Shown: positions 32,205 through 42,817 of the stretch, piece after piece
Position numbering within the stretch: the first letter of the stretch is position 1
Layout of the letters: every line of letters begins with the position of its first letter
From: Meandrina meandrites
Taxonomy: Eukaryota; Cnidaria; Anthozoa; Scleractinia; Meandrinidae
Direction: 5' to 3'
Assembly (NCBI GenBank): GCA_963693305.1
Contig: OY855904.1
Location: 46,109,815-46,173,814 of the forward strand
Length of the DNA stretch: 64,000 nucleotides
Position numbers and translations under genes: made by a program
The notes under the pieces: generated by a model
Database searches by the model: none
What the model saw: the letters and a program-made list of their open reading frames with translations, nothing else
What the model was told of the DNA's origin: nothing

Positions 32205-34967
32205 CTACAATTAGAAAGTTCAGTATGACAGTGAACTCTATAGGCACAAAGTGGTTTCTATGAAGAGCTTTATCCAATCGTATCTTGGGTTTCTGAAAAA
32301 CCTATCGGATATATTTTTACGAAGTACCAATAGGTTTTCCTCTAGAATATCCATGCTGTTTATCATTGAGATAATGTTGTCGAAGGAGCAGGAAGAGTGA
32401 GGGGGAGGGGGAGGTTGGTGTATAGGAAAGACGAAAAACATGAAAAAAAGTGTATAGGCATTTATAGGAGAGTGGAAAATTAAAAGCTAAACTGAAAACG
32501 ACATCAGCATCAACATGGCACCAGTAGTAAAACTCGCAATAGTATCTAAAACGAAATATAACTACTTCATCTCAAATTATCGTTTCAGAGCTTCTATATT
32601 TCATTTTTTTTGGGGGGGGGGGGGTGGGCATGTCCCCCCCCCCCCCCCTAGCATCCCGCACCTTCGGCACTTGAACACTTTTGCTTCGTCTATGCCGAAA
32701 GTCTGGTTACGGCCCTGAAAAGGCTGAATTACCGTGTGGCCGCTTTTGAACTCAGATTTGAACTCTCGGAAAAAATAAAGAAACCAGTGGAATGCTGAAG
32801 AGAGCTGGCATAGCTGACATGTAACCACCGGCTCTCTCGAGCACTTCAATGATTTCTTCGTCTTCCAATACCAACAACTCGGCAAGTGAAGGAATAAAAT
32901 TTATTTAGAAAAAGGTTCATGGCGCAATTTCTCAAATTTCACTTGTATGTAAACAGTGTTGAAAAATTACCAGATATCTCTGTTCGGAATGTGTCCTATG
33001 CCGTGTAACATTTGCAAAACAAAACACAGTGAACCGGCAGATGAGTTTTTATTTTTAATTTCAGAAAATTCAAATCACTCATGCTCGAGTAACAAGATTT
33101 TCCCTTAGTCGCTCTCGACTGGCATCACATACCGTTCCTTTGGTCACTGATACAATTATAACACGCGGCATGTATTTCAAACGGAGGTTCAGGAGTTCCA
33201 GGGTTTTGGTTCGCATTGCCCACGACAGCATTTTCTGATGCGGCCAAGCGTGTCGGAATTGGCAGGAAAACGGGGGAACAGGCAATTCAGGAACAGCGGC
33301 TTCAGGAGCAGCCTGAATATTTGCTGGAACTTCTTGTGCTCCGATTTGCAACGGTCGTTAAATTGACGGTGGCTTGGTCATGACGCAGTGTAACAGAGTA
33401 AATAACTTCGTTTACAAGACAAGTGATGTCGTAGGATAAAAGGGCACAAATGAAGGAACATTCATTTATTATTTCCAGTACTTGAAATAGCGTACATTCA
33501 CGGTTGTAAACAGCGACTCGGAAGGTCTTTGGAAGCCTTAAAACCAGTAATTTTGTGTCCAAGTTTTCTCCGCTGATATAAAATTTCAGAACTTGATTCG
33601 CGAGGAACATGAACTGAATGTACTTTATTGTGTTGTGGCAAAAGCGAATTTTAAAACTCCTTTCAGTTTTTAAAAAGAAGATAACACGTTTCAAAGTTTA
33701 GATTTCACATTTCATTCTCATAGAAGCCAATAAACTCCAGCAATTTTTGAATTCGAGAATTTCATTCTTGCCAGAACACAAAAGAGGTTATGATTTATCA
33801 CACGTTATATGGTCGTTTATTTCGGTGCGCTATTCCGGCTGAAGACTTGGACACAAAATCGCATTATCCGCAGTTTAACTTTAAGGTGATCTGCCAATAA
33901 AACGACAATCATCATGCAATTCCATCATTACCTAAGATCTTTGATAAATGTTTCAGGAATCGATGTTCAAACTTCAGAGAATTACAGCTTTGCAAGACAA
34001 AACCCCTTCAAGAAATTTTGCTAATGAATTTATTAATGATCAAGGGTCATGCACGACCTTACTAGAGGGCTGGGACTAGTACGCGCGAGAACGAGATCGG
34101 AAGAAGGAAAAATCGCCTGTCCGCAAAGCCTGTGAAATTACCAAACGCCCTCTAATTAGTCTCACTTGACCGGTTTTCTTGGATGCTTTTCAAGCAGCCA
34201 ATAAAGTCAAGGAAGTCAAGAATTTACTTCCGTCAAAAGCATTGACACACATGGGCTTGTTAAGAAAAGCTTTTGAAGAAAATCGAGCGTGCGAGTATGC
34301 GAGCGAAGTCATGTCGGATTGACGTCCATAATTGTTGCATAAAAGATCGTGGGAGAGATCTCGGTATAGATTTGTTGACAATTAAAGCGCCACTCGGTTA
34401 CAATTCAAAAGTGCGCGGTCTATTGCGTGTACGCGTCAGACGTGCAAAACATTTTCCTTTAAGCACTTTTCAAACTCGCTAAAAAAGATGAAACAACAAA
34501 CACTTAATGACTGACCCTAAGGAGAACAGTGAGTTTTGTTTCCCCGAGACCCTCGATCCCTCGACCCGAGATCGATGGTCCAGAGACTGTCCCTACGGTC
34601 GAAAACTATGCAGTCTTGGCCGAAGCGTAAAGGCTCCCGCACACGAGGGAACATGTCGCAGGGACAAAATCACGTAATGTTCACACTGACGGAACATGTC
34701 GCGGGGACGTGTATCGGGGACATGAAGCAGCGGCGAAATCACAATATGTATACACACACAAAAATGTACCAGGTTCATGTCAAGATGGCTTGATATTGGC
34801 CAAGTTCAGTAAAGAAAAAAATACTCTAGAAAAACTACAATACATTGGAATACATTACAAATGTGAACAATAAAAAGTCGAAAGTATTCAAGAAGAGCGT
34901 GTGCCACAACGAGATTTTAACGCGGCAAATAAAATTGCCGCGTCCTGCAAGTAGCAAGTAGCAGCGT
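32205..34967 (-). other. Receptor A intron 2, first part
   Basis: Intronic sequence with no supported exon. It holds a G/C homopolymer hairpin (about 32611-32648) and a fragment ending TGGTTACGGCCCTG near 32705, related to the right end of the 49232-49857 element. Segment 34625-34790 (CCCGCACACGAGGGAACATG) looks like an end of another dispersed element. Frames at 33079-33694 look linker-like in places (VPANIQAAPEAAVPELP) but have no clear splice sites. Confidence 0.4.
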
Positions 34968-35765
34968 CCTGCTATGCTACTCTAACAACCCTAAGGAAGT
35001 TAAAGAACATCCTACCTTTCCACATCAAGAAGAATTTAGCACAGGCACTGGTTCTAAGCAAACTATATTATAATGACATAGTATACCACTCACTCCCGGA
35101 TTATTTAATGAAACGTCTTCAGAGAGTGCAAAAGGCTACAGCTAGTTTTGTGCTTGGTAGATTTGTGTCATCCGAAGACATCCTTACGAAACTCAAATGG
35201 CTTCCTGTAAAGGAACAACGCGAATGGAACCTACTCAAGGCAACTCACAAAGCCCTTCATAACCCATATTGGCCAAGTTATCTGAAACTTATTGTGTTTC
35301 AACTCGAAAGACGCTTAAGATCTAGCAAAAGCATTCAGCTAGAGAGATCCTTAATTAATAATACTCTGCAGGACCAAACTGCAAGTTTATTTAACAAGTT
35401 GTCCAGCAGCGTGAGGTGCTGCCAAGACTATAGTACATTTTGTAAAGACACTAGAAACATTATTTTTAAGAGAGCTTTAGAACTTCTGGAATAATAATTT
35501 TAATTATTTATCCGTTCATTTATTTATTTTAGTATATCTTAAGTTATTCTTCTTATACATATATATTTTAATTCATATAATTAGTACATATAATGAAATC
35601 AGTTTATTTAAGTTAGTTTAATTAACATATAGATATAAATTCTTAGATATATTTTTATCCTTTTACAATTGTAAATTTAGTTAGCATCGGGCAGGCGAAG
35701 AGCCACTCTGTGGATATACTGTCCGAAATGCCATTATTATTATTAGTAGTAGTAGTAGTAGTATT
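34968..35765 (+). mobile_element. LINE 3' end (reverse transcriptase C-terminus)
   Basis: The plus-strand frame is open from about 34993, upstream of the ATG at 35108, to a TAA at 35494. It encodes the post-RT region: LRKLKNILPFHIKKNLAQAL, YYNDIVYHSLPDYL, then LQRVQKATASFVLGRF and LTKLKWLPVKEQREWNLL. An AT-rich 3' UTR follows and ends in ATT/AGT triplets (35727-35764), the usual tail. 5'-truncated, sitting antisense within intron 2 of receptor A. CR1/Jockey-group style. Confidence 0.8.
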
Positions 35766-37657
35766 GCAGCATTTCTCCGGAGAATTAAAGCCCCGTGTCT
35801 CTGGCTGAAACCCTCGAGTGCACTAATGGCTCTCTCTTTATCCAGCGCGATAGGCAGGGTCGAGCATTTTTTTGGCATGCAACAATAACTCTCGGCTCTT
35901 GCTTTGTTACATGCATACAGACAGAAGTACATAAGCTACAAGTCTACATCTAGTATTTGGGCACGTGCTATGTCTTGCGCGAGTAGGCTGTATTTAGAAC
36001 AAACCTTGCGCGCGAGAAAATGACGTAGTTTGTGGCGTGCACGTGCAAGTGCAATGATGCAGTAAGACACAACCTCTCTAGAGCCTCTATTTTTATTCGT
36101 CCGCTGTAAACACTACCTCTATTGTTATTCAGGAATAGGGGCACTGTTATGACCTGTTATCTATTGTTTTAAAAGCCAGTGAAGTAACTCGTTCCGAGAG
36201 GTAGTGGGCGACCCCAACGATGGTGTGCCTCGCAATGAGGTTGTTACAAATTGCTAATAATACTGTAAATAATAATTGCGTTCGACGAAGGAGAACGCAC
36301 CCTAATCGAGAAATACTCGAGCTTTTATGGACCGTACGACGTTGTCAATTTGGCCCCCCCCCCCCCCCCCCCAGAAAATTTTTCAGTGGCGAATGACGTC
36401 ATCTCCATGCCATGTGCTTCTGTTTTACTGTTTGGAGTGATTTCTCTCGACAAAATTGTCCGTCCTGTTATGGTCTGTTATCGCTGCTGTTTGGTGGGTT
36501 TTCATCCAAGGTAGAAGAGTTTTAATCAGCCACCGAACGTCGTAAAAGGAGTGGAAATCGAGTAACTCGATTCGTCGTTTTATAGGCAAGGTAAACCAGC
36601 GTGTTTACATGCAAAACGATTCACAAAACTAGCTAAAATTGCAAATCGTTAGCATTTCATGTAAAACGAGTGAGTAGAATAAGGATCAAAATTGTTTTAT
36701 CGCTTCTTTGAATTTGTATTCTATAGTTATTCGCAGAATGTTTAGGCATTTTGATGAGGAAATCATTATTGAATATTATGAGTGTATTGAAAAGTTGATG
36801 TGCTGTGCCTCGATCTATTTTGAAATTGAAGTGAAAGTATTTGTAGAAGTCTGTGGAATTTTAGAAGTTGTGTAGTGCCAAAAGATATTAAACAACTAAA
36901 GTGAAATAAATAATTATTTGTCGTGTACATAATAATTCATTTCTATTCCATATGAATTTTTTAGTGTAAAAGAAATGAATGCAAATTGCCCATTCATTTA
37001 TGACTTTGTACGTTTCTGCTTTGTGAATGCCACATGAAGTGCTTGGAGCGACTTCTATTCACGTTGTTTTACAATATTCTGACATCAATGAGAATTTGCC
37101 GTTCCATGCATTATTTGAGGTTCTTTTTGACCTTTGGCAAACAATCACTGCTATGATGACAGATCATGTTTCCGTCCGGTTGAATGGTTTCTTCTGTAAC
37201 ACCCAATTTACGATAACAGCTTGCAAGCAAAGAAAAATTCTGCTTTAACATATCAAGAACTGCTACAGTGTCACAATTTTTTCACAGTTTATTGAACCCC
37301 TTCGAAAACAACACAACCCATTTCTTGATGCGACAAATTCCAGTTTATTTTGCAGAGAGATGTTCTTTTGGCTCGTAACGCAATCCTTCCTCCAAAATGT
37401 TGTGAGATGAGATTCCTCTCTCACTCATCCTCATCGCTCCATTTGAGGCATATTAAATGGCATAGTTTGCCAACAACCTTGCTCCTTTGCTACTACCTGA
37501 CTCTCCATCTTAGGTCGAACGCACTCCCCTAATCGCTGATTACTACTAGTAATAATAATAATAATACCCTGCGGATGTACATCTGGCTCAAGGGAATCCA
37601 CTTTGATTGACGCAGTACTTCCGCTGATGGGGTAAACCAGTCTAAGCCATAAATTAA
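35766..37657 (-). other. Receptor A intron 2, middle part
   Basis: No exon recognised. A C18-type tract lies at about 36354-36372. Segment 35935-36050 is repeated at 39355-39490 (TCTAGTATTTGGGC..GAACAAACCTTGCGCGCGAG), a dispersed or duplicated intronic block. A run of ATA/ATT triplets occurs at 37549-37566. Confidence 0.4.
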
Positions 37658-38040
37658 AGGGACACTGTCATGGCCATTTTGTGACCTTTTTAGTAAAACG
37701 GCACCAAAATTATGTCTAAGTACTTTCAACCATGCAGGAAATGCTCCTAGAACGTAAAGGAAAGGATATCTAGCAAATTGTGTAAAGAAGAGGGTGACCG
37801 TAAATAGTTTTTATCAATTTTTCCAAACCACAAGGATAGAACTTGAAAAAGTCAGGCTGACTTTTTCAAGTTGAGATCAAAAGCTCCCGATGGTATCACA
37901 GTGATATCACTCTATATTTATCTTCAGTACACTGGTTTAGTAATTTTAATAAAACCTGACCACTGTTAATAGGTTTCTGATGGTGTAAACAGGTTTTTGG
38001 GCTGTTGAATTTTTGAAGTTATGCTCATGACAGTGCCCCT
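37658..38040. mobile_element. TTAA-flanked MITE (AGGGACACTGTCATG family)
   Basis: Flanked by TTAA at 37654-37657 and 38041-38044. Termini AGGGACACTGTCATG and CATGACAGTGCCCCT are inverted repeats. No coding capacity. Confidence 0.8.
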
Positions 38041-38280
38041 TTAACTTGGCAGCACGAACATGGATTTTTTCTCAATCACTAAACAGTGTTGAGCCACACG
38101 ACCCCCCACAGTACCGTGAAATTACTTTAAATTGGTTTGCGAGGGCCCTTTATTTTGGCGGATTACGAAAAGAAATATAGAATAAACAAGCGAATTTTTT
38201 TCACCATGAGCCCGAGGAAGGTGATTGTCTACAGCAACGCTTCAAAGGTCATTAATTGCTTGGGGCCGAGCACAATTAAG

Positions 38281-38480
38281 GCCCGTCCACACTCATGCGG
38301 ATAAATTTGAAAACGCATCTTTTTTTTTTCTCCAGTTTGGCCAACCGTCCACACTAAAACGGGGTTTTCGGTCACCGAAAACATAGCTTTTTGAAAGCGA
38401 TCTCCAGAGTGGTGAAATTTAAATATGCCGCCTATGTGGTGTAGTGTGAACGGCCGGAAACGGAGCTTTTCGAAAACGCT
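38281..38480. repeat. Dispersed CCGTCCACACT-type repeat fragment
   Basis: Contains GCCCGTCCACACTCATGCGG, ACACTAAAACGGGGTTTTCG and GAAAACGCTG, hallmark segments of a short element widespread in animal genomes. A related fragment is at about 55890-56000. Confidence 0.55.
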
Positions 38481-38591
38481 GTAAATTCCTTAGTCTAGTT
38501 AGATAGTGAGTTAATTTTATTACTGTCACATCGTATTTTTAAGAGAGAAGGAGTTTTATGTAATCTGCATGCATTATAAGATTTCATTTAA

Positions 38592-39050
38592 GGAGGCTCG
38601 CAACGGTTTCCAGCACTAGCTCTTAAACTTTGATGGGTCAGTACTACAAATCTTTATCAGTTGCTGCTACAATAATGATATCACACAAATTCCCAATCAT
38701 TGCTAAACAAGTTGTGGTCATTTTCATGACGTCACTGGTTACTATAGCAACAGTTTTACCCGTTAAAAACACCCTTAATTTTGCCTTTAAGTGCTTATAA
38801 CTCAAAAACGAGTCCAGTGACCCCCATTTTTTATTATTGAATAATGATTGGCATGTTAAGACGCAACTTTTTGCAAAGTTAAAAAAAATTCTCCGGAGCG
38901 GTTTGAGAGCCACCTTAAATTTACGGAAATTTAAGCAATGATTGGGAATTTGTTTGATATCATTGTTGTAGCATCAACTGATAATGATTTGTAGTACTGA
39001 CCCATCAAAGTTTGAGAGCTCGAAATTGCTGGAAACCGTTGAGAGCCTCC
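38592..39050. mobile_element. TTAA-flanked fold-back MITE
   Basis: TTAA at 38588-38591 and 39051-39054. Inverted arms of about 115 bp share AAACTTTGATGGGTCAGTAC and AAATTCCCAATCATTGCT. The middle 230 bp is unique. No coding capacity. Confidence 0.85.
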
Positions 39051-39223
39051 TTAATATCCGACGAGCATCCCCGCCTGTTTCATATGGCAGTACCCCAGGG
39101 GGGGGGGGTGAGGGGAGGAATAGGCGGCGTAGTAATTGAGTAGCAAAAAAGTGTGAGTTTGGAATATGTGTAGCAAAACTTCTTGTTTAACCCTAAGTCA
39201 GGTTTGAATTCAAGTTTTCTTAC

Positions 39224-39318
39224 CAATTGTTGAGTAGCCGCTTGCCACAAATGTTTCTCCGCCACTACCAGAAGACTCGCCAACTTCCTCGACTACTTCC
39301 TCTTTCTTCCTTTCTTGT
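39224..39318 (-). CDS. Receptor A exon 2: charged linker
   Basis: A strong acceptor (T8CAG) at 39321-39319 and donor ATTG/GTAAGA at 39224/39223 define 95 nt. Joined to exon 1 (phase 2) it reads RQERKKEEVVEEVGESSGSG and GETFVASGYSTI, leaving one base, which pairs with exon 3 (phase 1). It is a basic-to-acidic linker with no known fold. Evidence is the splice-site quality and exact phase agreement on both sides; the peptide itself is not recognisable. The composition (E/K-rich, then G/S-rich) suits a flexible connector. Confidence 0.65.
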
Positions 39319-39354
39319 CTGAAAAAAAAGTGGGATATTTAAATAGTTTAGTAC

Positions 39355-39490
39355 AGACAGAGATTAATAAGCCAGAACTCTACGTCTAGTATTTGGGCGC
39401 GTGCTATGTCTTTCGCGAGTAGGTTATTTTTAGAACAAACCTTGCGCGCGAGAAAATGACGTAGTTTATTGCGAACAAATGATGGCGTGC
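39355..39490. repeat. Intronic repeat shared with 35935-36050
   Basis: Both blocks contain TCTAGTATTTGGGC, GTGCTATGTCTT and GAACAAACCTTGCGCGCGAG. Same orientation, about 3.4 kb apart in receptor A introns. Confidence 0.7.
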
Positions 39491-39587
39491 ACGTGTAATG
39501 AGATTGTTGCCAATTATTGGAAATTACGGCTTTCGGTCGTGGTCGGTCGCGGAAGTAAATCGACCGGTCGGTTAATGCAGTCAGAGA

Positions 39588-40350
39588 CAATAAACTGCAA
39601 GGCTGACACTACGTAGAAATGAAAAGCCTTAACGGGACAACGACATGATAGAGTCCAAACTGAAAGTCAAAAATGCAAACTCTGGACAGCTGTTTCGACC
39701 TGATTGGGTCTCGTCAGCAGAGTGTATGCCGCACAGAATAGAACAACTAGCGTGAAGACAGTTGTCTATAAAGTCCTCGCTGGTAATGACAACCGAGAGG
39801 GCTCAAATTCGATAGCCCGCCCATTGACAACAGCTGCGTGACTATTACTCAATAGGTCAAGAATTCGAAATATCATGTCGTTGTCGCGATAAGGGAAGTG
39901 AGGATAGCCAGAACTATCCGTACACTGAAAACATGGACAAAACCATGTGAAAACAACACTGCAAACATGGACAAAACCATGTGAAAACAGTGAAAATGTA
40001 CAGCAGATCGGATCTGAAAAGATCTACGGTCCAAATAAAACTGAAAATGACAAATGAAAGCAAGGGACCGCGGACGAAAATGCGGCTGGTGTACGTAGGA
40101 GCTACTGACAGCTCTAATCAGCCAAAAATAAAATAAAAAGACAATAAACTGGAAGGCTGACACTACGTAGAAATGAAAAGCCTTAACGGGACAACGACAT
40201 GATAGAGTCCAAAGTGAAAAAGGACAGTAACTTGTCAGCCTTCCATTTTATTTTCTTTGTATTATATTTTTGGCTGATTAGAGCTGTCAGTAGCTCCTAC
40301 GTACACCAGCAGCATTTTCGTCCGCGGTCCCTTGCTTTCATTTGTCAATG
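39588..40350. repeat. Complex direct and inverted repeat block in intron 1
   Basis: A unit of about 75 bp (AGGCTGACACTACGTAGAAA.. GATAGAGTCCAAA) occurs at 39600-39665 and again at 40155-40215 in the same orientation. A separate inverted pair, 40062-40150 and 40235-40345 (ACGTAGGAGCTACTGACAGC against its complement), encloses the second copy. ACATGGACAAAACCATGTG is tandemly doubled at 39931-39985. It looks like nested or rearranged copies of one dispersed element. Confidence 0.7.
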
Positions 40351-40409
40351 TATTCAGCACTGCTGTGTTAATTGAAGACACTTTAATTACACAAACAAGT
40401 AATAAAATA

Positions 40410-41540
40410 AATACAATTAAATAATAGTATTCGTATAGCTCGAATACTAGACCTATTGAAGTGAAATTTAGTTTTAAGCCTCTAGGTGTGACTGGTATTA
40501 AGCGAAAATGTTTTCTGATTTGAATCATTAATAGCCGAGATATAAGCACTTATGTAGAATGCCCATACATTCTCTGTAAATATGTAAATCATTTCTGCCA
40601 TTAAATAATTCTACAGCACGAATACTAAACCTTGTGACCTAAAATTTGAAGACAAGTATCTCTCTATTACTCTTATTAATCATACGTTTTTCGTTTGGTA
40701 AACATCATTTATGAACCGAGAAATTTGCAATTCAGTGAAACATGACCATACTTTCTCTGTAATAAGCATGGCCATACATTCTCTGTATGGATCGGTAACT
40801 AAAACGATTAAATAATTCTACAGCTCGACTATTTTACCTTTTGATCTGAGACACGGTGGAAAATATCTCTACATGTCTCTTATTAAGCCTCCAATTTTGT
40901 ACCTGTGTAAATTATCGAGGAGACGAGAAATTTGCAATTCTTTGCAACTCGCCCATTCGATGCCCATACATTGCTCTGTAATTATACAAATCATATCTGC
41001 AATTAAATAATTCTACTGCCCGAATATTAAACCGTTTGACCTAAAATTTGCAGACAAGTAACTCTGTATGAATCTTATTAACCCTACAGTTTTGTTTTTA
41101 GTGAAAGTATTTCAATAACCGAGAAATTTGCAATTCGGTGTAAACAGCCCATACATTCTCTGTAAAAAGCGTGCCCATACATTCTCTGTATAGATCTGCA
41201 ACTAAAACGATTAAATAATTCTACAGCTCGGCTATTGAACCTATCGATCTAAAACAAAGTGGAAAATATCTCTAGAAGACTGTTATTAGGCGTCCATCTT
41301 TGTAACGTGTGTGGATCATCTAGAAGCCGAGAAATGAGCAATTCTTTGCAACGTGCCCATTCGATGTCCATATATTGCTCTGTAATTACATAAATCATGT
41401 CTGCGATTAAATAATTCTGCAGCCCGAATATTAAACCTCTTGACCTAAAACGTGGTGAAAAGTGTCTCTGAATGAGTTTTATTTACACTGCATTTTTATT
41501 TTTGGTCAAAATCATTTAACAGCCGAGAAAAAAGCAAGTA
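40410..41540. repeat. 402-bp dimeric tandem array in receptor A intron 1
   Basis: Five to six diverged units of about 200 bp alternate in two types. Type A units start at about 40562, 40963 and 41367 (CCCATACATT..CTCTGTAA), type B at about 40771 and 41173 (CCATACATTCTCTGTAT..ACTAAAACGATT). Shared core: TTAAATAATTCTACAG and GCCGAGAAATTTGCAATTC. Spacing between like units is 401-404 bp. The array stops about 15 bp before the splice donor of exon 1. Confidence 0.85.
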
Positions 41541-41553
41541 AGCTTTACCTTAC

Positions 41554-41978
41554 CTTATTTGGTTCACTTTCTCGTACACTTCTTTTTCATTTGTGATAGT
41601 CACTTCTAGCTCCTCTTTAAATCCAATTTTTTTAAACTCTTCTTCCAATCTTTGCTTTACTTTCTTTGTTTCAAATGCCTCCACAAATGACAGTAAACCC
41701 TCTTTTGTATCACAATGCAATTCGACAAGAATTGAACCGCGTATAATATTCTGGACATGAGCTCCAAGTACTTCCAATGCCCTATGTACTGCACCATAAA
41801 CTAACTCCGGCTCTCTGGACCATAACGCCGTCACAGCGCAGACAACTAATGCACCAGCAGCCAATCGCTCACTGGAAATTTTGAGACTGAACGAGAATTT
41901 AATCTCTGAAGGACCAACTGAAGCTGAAGCTGACACGTCCAAAGCTGGGTCTTGTCCTAGAGGCCTGGCTACTGCCAT
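41554..41978 (-). CDS. Receptor A exon 1: TRADD-N-like domain
   Basis: From ATG at 41978 to donor AAG/GTAAGG at 41554/41553: 141 codons plus two bases (phase 2). The first 35 residues are low complexity; then an alanine-rich helix region (LAAGALVVCAVTALWSREPE), GAVHRALEVLGAHVQ, the strand motif GSILVELHCD (about residues 91-100), LSFVEAFETKKVKQRLEEEF and ELEVTITNEKEVYEKVNQ. This order matches the TRADD N-terminal domain, an adaptor fold also found in NLR-type conflict proteins. Reading past the donor meets an immediate TAA, so a spliced form and a short domain-only form are both possible. The solo exon at 10341-9891 is a paralogue. The domain call is inference from motif order. Confidence 0.7.
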
Positions 41979-42817
41979 CCGATTTTAAAGCAACTTCTGA
42001 GTGTAACCTAACCTGTTATTGGTAATAAAAAGATTTTTAAAAGCCTAAAAGCGACACACTACTTTTACATTTTTTGCTGGTTCTTAACAGTTTCTGAAAA
42101 TACTGTCATCGAAGGTATTAAATACGCCTGTCGTTAACCAAGCCAACCTATTTCTGGAGGATGGCCGCCATCTTGGGCGCCATCGTCGTACGACGCACGT
42201 GCCCGCGAACCATGCTGCCATCCTTGATGACGATGAAAATTCCATTAATGCATGGCTCTCCATTGGGCGCCCACTCGGTCAAAATGGCGGCGACAAAATT
42301 ATAAAGATTTGTATGAAACTTTATAGTCAAAATTGATATCGAAAGAAAATGCAATAAACTGCCAGTAAAGATGGCATCTCGCATCATATGTTGTCTACGT
42401 GATATTTCTTAACTGTTCTAAAGCAATTAAACCGCATTTTAACTGATTTTTTAACTTGTATTTACTCTCACCTAACATATTGCAGTGAGGAACACTCGCA
42501 ACGTGCGTAACACTCGACTGTCCGATTTTCTTGAGCTCTCGCCACTTGAATGGCGAGGAATAGAAGGGCGAATTAAGCGATTGTTCCTGCTTTTACATAG
42601 CAAACTCCGCCTTAAAATCTTATTGGTTGACTTCGTACCTGGTACGAATCCTCCCAACGGGTTATCAAATGAACATGCCTCGACATAAACAACATTATGT
42701 CTAGACATAATGTTTGGTTTTAATTTGTTCCACTCACTCCAAAACTTCGCTTGGGGGTAGTACGGAGACTACCTCCCCTTATGCGGTTAACGTAGAGAAC
42801 ATATGATGTGAAATGTA
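41979..42817. other. Upstream region of receptor A
   Basis: Region 5' of the exon 1 ATG. I see no certain TATA box or promoter motif. A possible upstream exon cannot be excluded. ATGGCCGCCATCTTGGG near 42162 is a YY1-like dyad. Confidence 0.35.

Noticed and set aside
32601..32885. Possible exon with LVLEDEEIIEVLERAGGYMS on the minus strand
   Set aside because: A plausible acceptor exists near 32877, but there is no convincing donor and the frame runs into dispersed-repeat sequence.
33079..33694. Two overlapping minus-strand frames (90 and 130 codons) in receptor A intron 2
   Set aside because: One has a linker-like A/P/E-rich run, but no donor and acceptor pair with a phase compatible with the receptor exons was found.
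39588..40218. Short LTR retrotransposon suggested by direct repeats
   Set aside because: Repeats are about 75 bp with no TG..CA ends, primer-binding site or coding region between them.
40410..41540. CRISPR-like regular array
   Set aside because: Units are about 200 bp, diverged and contiguous without distinct spacers; the genome is eukaryotic.
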